Shown here piece by piece: positions 50,143 through 58,144 of a DNA stretch of 64,000 bases (positions within the stretch are counted from its first letter, which is position 1; every line of letters begins with the position of its first letter). Both the position numbers and the translations under genes were made by a program. The stretch is from Nocardioides sp. zg-1308 (GTDB lineage Bacteria; Actinomycetota; Actinomycetes; Propionibacteriales; Nocardioidaceae): NCBI RefSeq assembly GCF_013155375.1, contig NZ_JABJQY010000002.1:1240001-1304000 (forward strand), read 5' to 3'. The notes beneath the pieces are model-generated. The model did not search any database. It worked only from the letters and a program-made list of their open reading frames with translations, and was not told the DNA's origin.

Positions 50143-51348
50143 GTGCCTGCCCCCTCCTCCGACAGCCCCCGCGGGACCCCCCGTGGCAAGCGGGCTGCCG
50201 AGCGGCCGCCGTCGCGGCTGCGGCGGGTCGACCGGCCTCGCCGGACCGCAGGCGCCGGGTCCACGGCGGCACCGACGCCTGCTCCGCAGCGGGCCGGGAC
50301 CGACGAGTCGGCCGCGCTCCCGGACGCGTCCCCGGCCGCTGCCGGACCGCGCCGCTCCCTGCTCGCCCTGTGCTTCGGCCTGCTCGCCGTCGGCACCGCC
50401 GCCCTCGCGTGGTCGGCGGCGCAGGGGATCTTCGCCGACAGCCAGCTGCTGAGGGACCTCGGGCCGGGGCCGTCGTGGCTCGACGGCGCGGGAGCGGTGG
50501 CGGTGGTGACCGCGCTGGCGTGGTTGCTGGCGACCCGCACCGCCGGCCGTCCCCTGATCTCCGCCGGGCTGGCGCTCGCGCTGGGGGTGGCGAGCCTGCT
50601 CGTCGGCGGACGCGTGCTGCCCACCGGTGCCGCGGTGATGACCTGCGTCGTCGGGAGCGTCTACGCCGTGATGGTGACCGTGCCGGCGGTCACGTGGTGG
50701 AAGGCCGGGCGCGAGGCGGTGATCGCCACCCTCGTCGCCGCGGTGACCGCGTTCGCGGCCGTCGGCTTCGAGCCCACGGTGGCGACGGAGCGCTTCGACC
50801 TCGCCGCGCTGTTCCTGGCGCTCGTCCTCGCGTTCGGGATCGTCTACCGGCTGGGCGCGGGGCTCCACGGCCTCGGCCGGCGCGGGCTCATCGTCGTCTC
50901 GATCGGGCTGGCCGTCCTCGTGCTGACCCTGGCGTACGCCGAGCTGCTGCGCCGCTACGGCGCCCAGACCTTCGTGTCGTCCGTCCTCGACTTCGCCGAC
51001 TGGACCGCCGCCCGGATCGGCGCCTTCCCGCGTCCGCTCGTGGTCCTCCTCGGCATCCCCGCGATCGTGTGGGGCACGCACGTGCGCGCCCGCCGCCGGC
51101 AGGGCTGGTGGGTGTGCGCCTTCGGTGTCGCGGCGACGGTGCCGCTGGCGACCGCCCTGGTCGCGCCGGAGAGCTCGTACGCCGAGGCCGGCCTGCGGGC
51201 GGTCTACTCCCTCGTGCTCGGGCTGCCCCTCGGCTACCTGGTGATCCGCGCCGACCTCGCCCTCACCGGGCCGAAGGGCCGCCGCGGCCGCCGCGCCGAG
51301 GAGGCCGGGCCGCACCGCCCCGAGCCGCGCCGCTTCGCCGAGCTCTGA
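50143..51348 (+). CDS. polytopic membrane protein of unknown function
   Basis: A 401-residue protein. A basic, Pro/Ser-rich cytoplasmic N-terminus of about 65 residues is followed by about nine hydrophobic helices and a basic tail. I recognise no transporter or enzyme motif. GTG 50143 follows TAGCCT (50129-50134) by 8 nt. It shares direction with the nitrilase gene but has its own promoter. Confidence 0.72.
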   Translation: MPAPSSDSPRGTPRGKRAAERPPSRLRRVDRPRRTAGAGSTAAPTPAPQRAGTDESAALPDASPAAAGPRRSLLALCFGLLAVGTAALAWSAAQGIFADSQLLRDLGPGPSWLDGAGAVAVVTALAWLLATRTAGRPLISAGLALALGVASLLVGGRVLPTGAAVMTCVVGSVYAVMVTVPAVTWWKAGREAVIATLVAAVTAFAAVGFEPTVATERFDLAALFLALVLAFGIVYRLGAGLHGLGRRGLIVVSIGLAVLVLTLAYAELLRRYGAQTFVSSVLDFADWTAARIGAFPRPLVVLLGIPAIVWGTHVRARRRQGWWVCAFGVAATVPLATALVAPESSYAEAGLRAVYSLVLGLPLGYLVIRADLALTGPKGRRGRRAEEAGPHRPEPRRFAEL

Positions 51349-51418
51349 GCCCCGCAGCACGCTGCACCGGGTCGACCCGGTCCGGCGGTACGCCCGGGTA
51401 ACCGCTAGCGTCGGCCGT

Positions 51419-51646
51419 ATGGCCCGCCCCACGTCCCTCGAGATCGTCTCCGAGCTGGTCGCCAACGTCCTCACCATCGAGGTCGCCGAGGGCGACCGCG
51501 TCGAGGCCGGCGACACCGTCGTCCTGCTGGAGTCGATGAAGATGGAGATCCCCATGCTCGCCGAGCGCGGCGGCACCGTCACCTCCATCAAGGTCACCGA
51601 GGGCGACGTCGTGCAGGACGGCGACGTCCTCGTCGTGCTCGACTGA
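51419..51646 (+). CDS. biotin/lipoyl-attachment protein, TB7.3-like
   Basis: A 75-residue stand-alone biotinyl domain. LLESMKMEIPMLAE has the biotinylation Lys41; the sequence closely follows the mycobacterial biotinylated protein TB7.3. It is too small to be more than a carrier. It may serve an acyl-CoA carboxylase lacking its own carrier domain. ATG is 7 nt after TAGCGT (51406-51411), a leaderless start. Confidence 0.93.
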   Translation: MARPTSLEIVSELVANVLTIEVAEGDRVEAGDTVVLLESMKMEIPMLAERGGTVTSIKVTEGDVVQDGDVLVVLD

Positions 51647-51680
51647 TCCCACGCGGCGAGCAGGGCCCTACGCTCCTGCC

Positions 51681-52325
51681 ATGACCCCCGCGCGCGCCCG
51701 GAGCGTGCACCTCGTCGTCGCCGCCGTCGCGTGGTTCTCCCTGGCCTTCCAGCTCGTGCTGACGCTCACCGGCGAGGCCGTCCTCGTCGACACGGACCCA
51801 CCGGGCCTGGCGGCGCGGGTCTACCGCTTCCTCGCCTACTTCACCATCCAGAGCAACCTCCTCGTCGCGGTCACGTCGACGGCGCTGGCCCTCGACCCCT
51901 CGCTGGACCACCGCGGGTGGCGGGTGGCGCGGGTGGCGGCGCTGGTGGGGATCACGGTGACGGGGCTGGTGCACTTCTTCCTGCTGCGACCGCTCCTCGA
52001 CCTCGAGGGCCCGAGCTGGGCCGTCGACAAGCTGCTGCACATGGTGGTGCCGGCGCTCGCCGTCGCCGCGTGGGCCTGGGCCGGGCCCCGTCCGCGGATC
52101 ACCGCGCGCGAGGCGGCGTACGCCCTCGTCTGGCCGGTGCTCTGGCTGGCGTGGACGCTCGTGGTCGGCAGGGTCGACGGCTGGGTGCCCTACCCGTTCC
52201 TCGACCCGGACGAGGACGGCTGGGGGGCGGTCGGCTCCGCCTGCGTGGGGATCACGATTCTCTTCATCCTGCTCTTCGCGCTGTACGGGTGGCTCGATCG
52301 CAGGCTGCGACCGACCCCTCGCTAG
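51681..52325 (+). CDS. Pr6Pr/FAR-17a-like membrane protein
   Basis: A 214-residue protein with six hydrophobic helices. YFTIQSNLLVAV near 53-64, HMVVPALAVAAW and GWVPYPFLDP are the recurring blocks of Pr6Pr-type membrane proteins, related to the AIG1/FAR-17a lipases of eukaryotes. Conserved Thr/Asn and His could form a hydrolase site as in those enzymes. ATG is 6 nt after TACGCT (51669-51674). Confidence 0.82.
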   Translation: MTPARARSVHLVVAAVAWFSLAFQLVLTLTGEAVLVDTDPPGLAARVYRFLAYFTIQSNLLVAVTSTALALDPSLDHRGWRVARVAALVGITVTGLVHFFLLRPLLDLEGPSWAVDKLLHMVVPALAVAAWAWAGPRPRITAREAAYALVWPVLWLAWTLVVGRVDGWVPYPFLDPDEDGWGAVGSACVGITILFILLFALYGWLDRRLRPTPR

Positions 52326-52334
52326 GTTGGAGGC

Positions 52335-53345
52335 ATGGAGTTTCGATACCTCGGCAACAGCGGACTGAAGATCTCTGAGATCACCTACGGCAACTGGCTG
52401 ACCCACGGCTCCCAGGTCGAGAACGACGTCGCCACGCAGTGCGTGCGCGCCGCGCTCGACGAGGGCATCTCGACGTTCGACACCGCCGACGTCTACGCCA
52501 ACACGGCCGCGGAGACGGTGCTCGGCGAGGCCCTCAAGGGCGAGCGTCGCGAGTCGCTGGAGATCTTCACCAAGGTCTACTGGCCCACCGGCCCCAAGGG
52601 CAAGAACGACACCGGCCTCTCGCGCAAGCACATCATGGAGGCGATCGACGGGTCGCTGCAGCGGCTGCAGACCGACTACGTCGACCTCTACCAGGCCCAC
52701 CGCTACGACACCGAGACGCCGCTCGAGGAGACGATGCAGGCCTTCGCCGACGTCGTGCGCCAGGGCAAGGCGCTCTACATCGGCGTCAGCGAGTGGACCG
52801 CCGACCAGATCCGCGCCGGCGTGGAGCTGTCGAAGGAGCTCGGCTTCCAGCTCATCTCGAGCCAGCCGCAGTACTCCATGCTCTGGCGCGTCATCGAGGA
52901 CGAGGTCGTCCCGACCTCCCGCGAGCTCGGCGTCTCCCAGATCGTGTGGAGCCCCATCGCGCAGGGCGTCCTCTCGGGCAAGTACCTCCCCGGCCAGGCG
53001 CCGCCGGAGGGCACCCGCGCCACCGACACCAAGGGCGGCTCGGACATGATCGCGCGCTGGATGAAGGACGACGTCCTCACCGCGGTGCAGGACCTCAAGC
53101 CGGTCGCGGACGACCTCGGCCTGACGATGGCCCAGCTGGCCATCGCGTGGGTGCTGCAGAACGACAACGTCGCCGCCGCCCTCGTCGGTGCCTCGCGCCC
53201 CGAGCAGGTCGCCGACAACGTCAAGGCCGCCGGCGTGACGCTCGACGCCGACGTCATGAAGCGCATCGACGACGCCCTCGGCTCGGTGGTCGTCCGCGAC
53301 CCTGCGAAGACCGCCGAGGGTGCGCCGAAGACCCGCGTCGTCTGA
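52335..53345 (+). CDS. aldo/keto reductase, K+-channel-beta-like group
   Basis: A 336-residue NADPH-dependent oxidoreductase. The tetrad is FDTADVYAN (Asp and Tyr, near 49-57), FTKVYWPTG (Lys) and YQAHRYD (His). WSPIAQGVLSGKY and GASRPEQVADN match the KCNAB/YghZ-like AKR group. It reduces aldehydes. The ATG is 6 nt after TAGGTT (52323-52328). Confidence 0.94.
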   Translation: MEFRYLGNSGLKISEITYGNWLTHGSQVENDVATQCVRAALDEGISTFDTADVYANTAAETVLGEALKGERRESLEIFTKVYWPTGPKGKNDTGLSRKHIMEAIDGSLQRLQTDYVDLYQAHRYDTETPLEETMQAFADVVRQGKALYIGVSEWTADQIRAGVELSKELGFQLISSQPQYSMLWRVIEDEVVPTSRELGVSQIVWSPIAQGVLSGKYLPGQAPPEGTRATDTKGGSDMIARWMKDDVLTAVQDLKPVADDLGLTMAQLAIAWVLQNDNVAAALVGASRPEQVADNVKAAGVTLDADVMKRIDDALGSVVVRDPAKTAEGAPKTRVV

Positions 53346-53389
53346 GGCTCGCGGCCGGCGTGCCCGGCCTGTGCCCGCCCGCCGCTCGG

Positions 53390-53440
53390 GCGGTGGGTGA
53401 GGCAGGTTCTGGAGGTGCGGAACCTGCGTCACTCACCGCT
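53390..53440. repeat. single diverged family A hairpin
   Basis: GCGGTGGGTGAGGCAGGTT (from 53390) pairs with AACCTGC...CACTCACCGC (to 53440). It is about 27 kb from the three-copy tandem array and shares its GGTGRGTG and CAGGTTCT blocks, showing that family A is dispersed. Confidence 0.75.
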
Positions 53441-53465
53441 GGGGCGCGGGCGGCGTAAGCGGGCT

Positions 53466-53530
53466 CGACACGTGTCCGAGATCCTGCCCTCGGCCGGCCG
53501 GAACGGGGTCAGCATCTCGGACACGTGTCC
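53466..53530. repeat. family B hairpin, third locus (53-bp spacing)
   Basis: CACGTG palindromes start at 53466 and 53519, again exactly 53 bp apart. GACACGTGTCCGAGAT and ATCTCGGACACGTGTC make a 16-bp perfect stem. A further copy, GGACACGTGTCG, lies at 53629-53640. Confidence 0.85.
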
Positions 53531-53546
53531 CCGACCGCACTCCGCC

Positions 53547-53607
53547 GTAGTCCAGTGTCGCGTCGTTCCCACGACGCACTTCTGACGACGGCTCGTCACT
53601 GGACTAC
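53547..53607. repeat. additional hairpin between family B copies
   Basis: GTAGTCCAGTG (53547-53557) pairs with CACTGGACTAC (53597-53607), enclosing a second dyad GTCGT...ACGAC. With the family A and B elements it fills the 304-nt gap; no ORF is supported there. Confidence 0.65.
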
Positions 53608-53649
53608 CCAGGGTGGGGGCAGGATCTCGGACACGTGTCGACCGGCGGG

Positions 53650-54468
53650 TCAGTCCTCGATGCCGGTGCAGTAGAACGCACCGTCGGCCACCATCGGGTA
53701 GGACCTGACCTTGTCGGCCGAGGTGTTCGTCGCCGACATGCCGAACCGGTACGGCGCGGCCAGGTCGAGCGCGACGGGCACGGTCATGCCCGGGACGAGC
53801 GACGGGGACTGGTAGACGGTCGTGGCCTCGTCGGAGGTGAAGGACACGACCCCGGACGACCCGTCGTCGGAGCCGTCCGACAGGCCGAGGACCGCGCGGA
53901 ACTTGGTGCAGTTGCGCCCGGGCGTCACTCGGGCCTCCCAGGACCGGGCCGTGCTGCCGTAGCCGCCCCAGACCGCGTAGCTGGTGCCGTTGATGTCCGC
54001 CTCGGTGTAGGTCGCGGTCGACGACTGGAGGTAGGGCTCGAACTCCTGCAGGGCGATCCACCGCCACACGGTGACCGTGACGGGGCGCGACGCGACCGGC
54101 TTCTCGCGGCCGCGGTAGGTGACGGTCACCCGGTAGGTCGCCTCGTTCTGCGCGGTGACCGTCGTCGCGAACGCCAGCCGCGCCTTGGCCCGCGTGCCGT
54201 CGATCCGGTCCCACGTGGGGTCGCCGAAGACGTCGTCGCGGCGCTCCTCGAGCACCACCTTCTTCGCGTCCTTGGACGTCGGCACCTTCACCCGCAGCGT
54301 GAGGCTGTCGCCCTCCGTCACCTGCTCGGCCGACGCGGTGACGACCGCCTTGGCGGCGGCGGCGGCCCGGTCAGCTGATCGGCCGGGTACGGCGTCGGTG
54401 GGTACGGCGGCGGCGGGCACGGAGGTGAGCGCGACCACGGTCGCGGCGAGCGAGATGACGAGCTTCAC
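53650..54468 (-). CDS. secreted protein with NPCBM-like domain
   Basis: A 272-residue exported protein. A signal peptide (KLVISLAATVVALTSVPAAA) precedes an Ig-like segment (ADQVTEGDSLTLRV-like AEQVTEGDSLTLRVKV) and a C-terminal region with INGTSYAVWGGYGSTARSWE and KFRAVLGLSDGSD, which matches NPCBM/NEW2 carbohydrate-binding modules. It probably binds a surface or environmental glycan; no catalytic domain is seen. Start GTG 54468 has GGAG 5 nt upstream. Family B copy 53629-53640 lies 10 nt beyond the stop. Confidence 0.75.
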   Translation of the reverse strand: MKLVISLAATVVALTSVPAAAVPTDAVPGRSADRAAAAAKAVVTASAEQVTEGDSLTLRVKVPTSKDAKKVVLEERRDDVFGDPTWDRIDGTRAKARLAFATTVTAQNEATYRVTVTYRGREKPVASRPVTVTVWRWIALQEFEPYLQSSTATYTEADINGTSYAVWGGYGSTARSWEARVTPGRNCTKFRAVLGLSDGSDDGSSGVVSFTSDEATTVYQSPSLVPGMTVPVALDLAAPYRFGMSATNTSADKVRSYPMVADGAFYCTGIED

Positions 54469-54546
54469 GGGGACTCCGATGCGCGGTGGGGGTGACATCG
54501 GAACGCTAGGGGTCGGGCCCCGGCCCCACACGACGTTCCGGGAATC

Positions 54547-55812
54547 TCACCCCCGGCGCGTCACCCGGTAGCGCACGAAGGCCGGCACGGCGAGCGCGGC
54601 GACGACCGTCAGCACCACGACCAGCACGCCGCCTCCCGCCGCCGCGACGGCGGCACCGGTGACGGCCGCGGTGGCGCCGTGGGCCACGTCGGCGACGCGG
54701 GGCCCGCCGGCGACCACGACGATGAAGATGCCCTGCAGCCGGCCGCGCACCGAGTCGTCCGTGGCCGCCTGGAGCATCGACATCCGGAAGGCGGACGACG
54801 CCATGTCGGCGGCACCGCCGATCGCGAGCATCAGCACGGCCACGCCGAGCATGGCCGCCGGCGCCCGGGGCGCGAGCATCGCCGAGACGCCGAAGCCGAC
54901 CATCGCGAAGCCCCAGACCAGGATCGCGACGATGACGGCGAGTCCCTGGCGCTCGACCCGCGAGACCCACCCCGACAGCACGCCGCCGACGACCGCGCCG
55001 GCCGGGATGGCGGCGAAGAGCAGCGCGAAGGCGAGCCCGCCCTCGCTGGGACCGCCGAAGTCGAGGTGCGCCATCTCGGGGAACAGTGCCCGGGGCATCC
55101 CGAACACCATCGCGATGATGTCGACGACGAAGGACATCATCAGCACCGGCTGCTGCCGCAGGTAGCGGAAGCCGTCGACGACGGCGCGGATGCCCGGCGT
55201 CACCGTCGCGCCGATGACCGGCAGCGGGGGCAGGCGTACGACGGCACCGAGGGTCGCGAACAGGGTGATCGTGTCGAGCAGGTAGAGCCACGAGTAGCCG
55301 ATCAACGGGATCAGCGCGCCGCCGACGAGCGGCCCGGCGATGCCACCGGCCTGCATGACGGTGGTGTTGAGGGAGTTCGCCGCAGGCAGCAGGTCGTCGT
55401 CGAGCAGCCGCGGGAGCAGCGCGGACCGCGTCGGCTGGTTGACGGCGAAGAAGGCCTGCTGCACCGCGAAGAGGGTCAGCAGCAGCCACACGTCCTCCCC
55501 GCCGAACGCCGCCTGCAGCCAGAAGCAGGCGCTGGTGGCGATCAGCCCGGTGGTCGTGACGAGGAGGAGCGTCCGTCGGTCGAAGGCGTCGGCCAGCGCG
55601 CCGCCCCACAGGCCGAACACCACGAGCGGGACGAGACCGAAGACGCCGGTCAGCCCGACGTACGCCGACGAGCCGGTCATCGCGTAGATCTGCGCGGGCA
55701 CCGCCACGACGGTCAGCTGGGCGCCGATGACCGTGACGATGTTGGCGCGCCAGAGCCGTCGGAAGTGCGGGTTGGCGAGCGGGCGGGTGTCCGCCAGCAG
55801 TCGCCTCTCCAC
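54547..55812 (-). CDS. MFS transporter, EntS/MFS_3-like exporter
   Basis: A 421-residue membrane protein with 12 hydrophobic segments. NPHFRRLWRANIVTVIG at the start and WGGALADAFDRR in the first cytoplasmic loop match the enterobactin-exporter-like group. ADMASSAFRMSMLQAATDD, read as ADMASSAFRM and SMLQAATDD, near the C-terminal half is also typical. Substrate unknown; siderophores or drugs are usual. GTG 55812 is 6 nt after TAGCCT (55824-55819). Confidence 0.9.
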   Translation of the reverse strand: MERRLLADTRPLANPHFRRLWRANIVTVIGAQLTVVAVPAQIYAMTGSSAYVGLTGVFGLVPLVVFGLWGGALADAFDRRTLLLVTTTGLIATSACFWLQAAFGGEDVWLLLTLFAVQQAFFAVNQPTRSALLPRLLDDDLLPAANSLNTTVMQAGGIAGPLVGGALIPLIGYSWLYLLDTITLFATLGAVVRLPPLPVIGATVTPGIRAVVDGFRYLRQQPVLMMSFVVDIIAMVFGMPRALFPEMAHLDFGGPSEGGLAFALLFAAIPAGAVVGGVLSGWVSRVERQGLAVIVAILVWGFAMVGFGVSAMLAPRAPAAMLGVAVLMLAIGGAADMASSAFRMSMLQAATDDSVRGRLQGIFIVVVAGGPRVADVAHGATAAVTGAAVAAAGGGVLVVVLTVVAALAVPAFVRYRVTRRG

Positions 55813-55868
55813 GTCGGCAGGCTAGGTCACCGGATGGGCGCCTCCGTCGGCAGCCCGGCTCGCCCGGC

Positions 55869-55928
55869 GTCGTCACCTCAGTCGTCACCCCAGTCGTCAC
55901 CTCAGTCGTCACCTCAGTCGTCACCTCG
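55869..55928. repeat. five tandem 12-bp repeats upstream of arsR-type gene
   Basis: GTCGTCACCTCA is repeated at 55869, 55881, 55893, 55905 and 55917 with one base change in the second and last copies. It lies between divergent MFS and ArsR genes, just upstream of the ArsR -10 box. Confidence 0.85.
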
Positions 55929-55937
55929 GGTCGTCGC

Positions 55938-55959
55938 CTAGCATCGTCGTGTGGCGATG
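55938..55959 (+). promoter_or_regulatory. operator-like motif at the ArsR gene start
   Basis: CTAGCATCG...GGCGATG contains the -10 TAGCAT (55939-55944) and the inverted repeat CATCG-N8-CGATG (55942-55959). Nineteen of its 22 positions are identical to 57046-57067 before the CDF exporter gene. Confidence 0.65.
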
Positions 55960-56310
55960 CGGGAGAGCGGGACCGACGAGCGCGCCGAGGACCTCGCGGT
56001 GACGGCGGCCCTGTTCCACGGGCTGTCGGACCCGTCGCGGCTGCTCATCGTGCGGCACCTCGCGCTCGGCGAGCACCGCGTCGTCGACCTGACCGCCCAC
56101 CTCGGCCTCGCGCAGAGCACCGTGTCCAAGCACCTGGCGTGCCTCAAGGACTGCGGGCTGGTGACGTCGCGCCCCGAGGGCCGGGCCTCGATGTGGTCGC
56201 TCAACCACCGCGAGCCCGTGCTGGAGGTCCTCGCCACCGCCGAGCGGCTGCTCGCGCTGACCGGCGACGACGTCACCCCCGGGCACGACTACGAGGAGCG
56301 GCACCCCTGA
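55951..56310 (+). CDS. ArsR/SmtB-family metalloregulator
   Basis: A 119-residue winged-helix repressor. The recognition helix region is LTAHLGLAQSTVSKHLACLK (63-82 roughly). No Cys pair is present at the usual alpha3 site (GEHRVVDLTAH). The C-terminal helix ends TPGHDYEERHP, where Asp/His/Glu/His could form an alpha5-type zinc or cobalt site. GTG is 6 nt after TAGCAT. An almost identical operator-like motif precedes a CDF exporter gene, suggesting metal-triggered derepression of both. Confidence 0.88.
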   Translation: MAMRESGTDERAEDLAVTAALFHGLSDPSRLLIVRHLALGEHRVVDLTAHLGLAQSTVSKHLACLKDCGLVTSRPEGRASMWSLNHREPVLEVLATAERLLALTGDDVTPGHDYEERHP

Positions 56311-56347
56311 CGGCTGCACCCCCGACGGGTGCACCGCCTGACGCGGG

Positions 56348-56959
56348 TCAGAACAGGGTCGACCAGTAGTACCAGAACCGCTCGAGGATCAGCAGCACGA
56401 CGACGAGGTAGGCGCCGAAGAGCAGGGGTGCCTGCCAGTCCCGCAGGACGGCCGTCGCCCGGCTGCCCGCGGCGCCTGCGCCGAGGACGCCGGCGGCGAG
56501 GTTGCGGAGCGTGACGTACCAGAACAGCGGGATCACCACCGCCCACACGACCATGCAGTAGGGGCAGAGCGCGCCGATCCGGTAGAGGCTCTGGAAGACC
56601 AGCCACGAGACCAGCACCAGCGCGACGCTGACGCCGACCTGCAGGCCGAGCCAGTACCACCGCGCGAGCCGGCCGCCCGCCAGCAGCGCCATCCCGGTCG
56701 CGATGACGACCGGGAACGCCGCCACGCCGATGATCGGGTTGGGGAAGCCGAGGAGCGCGGCCTGGGCGGACTCCATCACGTTGCCGCAGCTCAGGACCGG
56801 GTTGATGCTGCACGAGGGGACGTAGCTGCTGTCCTCGGCCAACCGGATCCGCTCGATCAGCAGCACGGCCGACGCGACCAGGCCGACCAGTCCGCCGACG
56901 ACCAGGCCGATGGCCAGCGGACGCTCCTGCGGCTCACCGTCGACGGCGCGCTGGCTCAT
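56348..56959 (-). CDS. vitamin K epoxide reductase family protein
   Basis: A 203-residue membrane protein with the active-site CPYC (Cys132, Cys135) and the loop pair Cys50/Cys58 (SCSINPVLSCGN). It reoxidises a DsbA-like thiol oxidase using quinone, supporting disulfide formation outside the membrane. GAGGAG lies about 10 nt before ATG. It is divergent from the CDF exporter gene; any functional link is unproven. Confidence 0.93.
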   Translation of the reverse strand: MSQRAVDGEPQERPLAIGLVVGGLVGLVASAVLLIERIRLAEDSSYVPSCSINPVLSCGNVMESAQAALLGFPNPIIGVAAFPVVIATGMALLAGGRLARWYWLGLQVGVSVALVLVSWLVFQSLYRIGALCPYCMVVWAVVIPLFWYVTLRNLAAGVLGAGAAGSRATAVLRDWQAPLLFGAYLVVVLLILERFWYYWSTLF

Positions 56960-57045
56960 GGTGGAGGGATCTCCTCGTCGGACGGGGGCGGGACGCGTAC
57001 ATCCTGCGGCATCGGGACAACCGTCGACGAAGCGGGACGCATCGG

Positions 57046-57067
57046 CTAGCATCGACGTACGGCGATG
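57046..57067 (+). promoter_or_regulatory. ArsR-type operator before the CDF exporter
   Basis: TAGCAT (57047-57052) followed by CATCG-N8-CGATG (57050-57067). The match of 19/22 bases to the ArsR gene's own start region points to one shared repressor site. Confidence 0.65.
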
Positions 57068-57096
57068 ACACAGGCGTGTGGCGATGGAGGAGCGAC

Positions 57097-57996
57097 ATGG
57101 GATCGGGGCACGGTCACACCCATGCCGGCGCGCGTCACCGCTGGCGCCTCGCCGTGGCCTTCGGCCTGGTCGCTGCCTTCTTCGTGGTCGAGCTCGTCGC
57201 CGGCCTGCTGAGCGGCTCCCTCGCGCTGCTCTCCGACGCCGGCCACATGGCGGCGGACGTCGTGGCCCTGGGCGCTGCACTGGTGGCGACGTCGATCGCC
57301 ACCCGGCCCGACACCACCGGCCGGCGGACCTACGGCTCCTACCGGGCCGAGGTCCTCGCCTCCGGCTTCACCGTCCTGCTCATGCTGGGGGTCTCGGCCT
57401 ACGTCGTGGTCGAGGCCGTACGCCGCGCCGGCACGGCCATCGAGGTGTCGTCCGGGCCGATGCTGGTCGTCGGTGCCGTCGGGCTGCTGGTCAACCTCGT
57501 CTGCCTCGGGCTGCTCCGCGGGGGCGCGCAGGAGTCGATCAACGTCCGCGGCGCCTACCTGGAGGTCGTCGCCGACGCCGCCGGCAGCGTCGGCGTCCTG
57601 GCGGCCGGGGTGCTGGTCGCCCTCACCGGGGCGAGCTGGTGGGACACGGCCGTCGCGGTCGCGATCGGCGCGTTCGTCGCCGTGCGCGCGCTGGTGCTCG
57701 GCCGCGAGGTGCTGGCCGTCCTGGGCCAGCACGCGCCGCACGACGTCGACCTCGCGGCGGTGGTGCGCGACCTGGAGCGGGTCCCCGGCGTCGCCGAGGT
57801 CCACGACCTCCACGCCTGGACGCTGACGTCGGGGATGAACGTCGCCACCGCGCACCTGGTCGTGTGCGTGGGCGCCGAGCCCCAGGCGGTCCTCGCCGCG
57901 GCGCAGGCCACGCTCCGCGAGGGCCACGGCATGGAGCACGCGACGCTCCAGGTCGAGGCGCACCCGGCGCGGGAGTGCCACGCGGCGACCTGGTGA
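57097..57996 (+). CDS. cation diffusion facilitator (Zn2+/Co2+-type) exporter
   Basis: A 299-residue CDF protein. The His-rich N-terminus (GHGHTHAGARH) and the transport-site residues in SDAGHMAAD (His and Asp) and later VVADAAGS fit the ZitB/CzcD group, which swaps Zn2+, Co2+ or Cd2+ for protons. The C-terminal metallochaperone-like domain (EVHDLHAWTLTSG) is present. ATG 57097 has a strong GGAGGAG (57086-57092). Likely induced by metal through the ArsR-type operator upstream. Confidence 0.93.
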   Translation: MGSGHGHTHAGARHRWRLAVAFGLVAAFFVVELVAGLLSGSLALLSDAGHMAADVVALGAALVATSIATRPDTTGRRTYGSYRAEVLASGFTVLLMLGVSAYVVVEAVRRAGTAIEVSSGPMLVVGAVGLLVNLVCLGLLRGGAQESINVRGAYLEVVADAAGSVGVLAAGVLVALTGASWWDTAVAVAIGAFVAVRALVLGREVLAVLGQHAPHDVDLAAVVRDLERVPGVAEVHDLHAWTLTSGMNVATAHLVVCVGAEPQAVLAAAQATLREGHGMEHATLQVEAHPARECHAATW

Positions 57997-58144
57997 CCGG
58001 AGCGGACCGACGCTCCGACGTCGCCGCGCCGCCCTCCCGACGGTCCGTCGGTTGTCCCGGGCGGCGCCGGACGCGACGATGGACCTCCGGTTCGCCCCCG
58101 CCCCGCGGGGGAGACCACCCGGACCCGACACCGGAGGAGCCACC

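Noticed and set aside
53650..54531. longer start at 54531 for the NPCBM-like protein
   Set aside because: It would put about 20 Pro-rich residues before the signal peptide; GTG 54468 has a suitable GGAG and a normal signal sequence.
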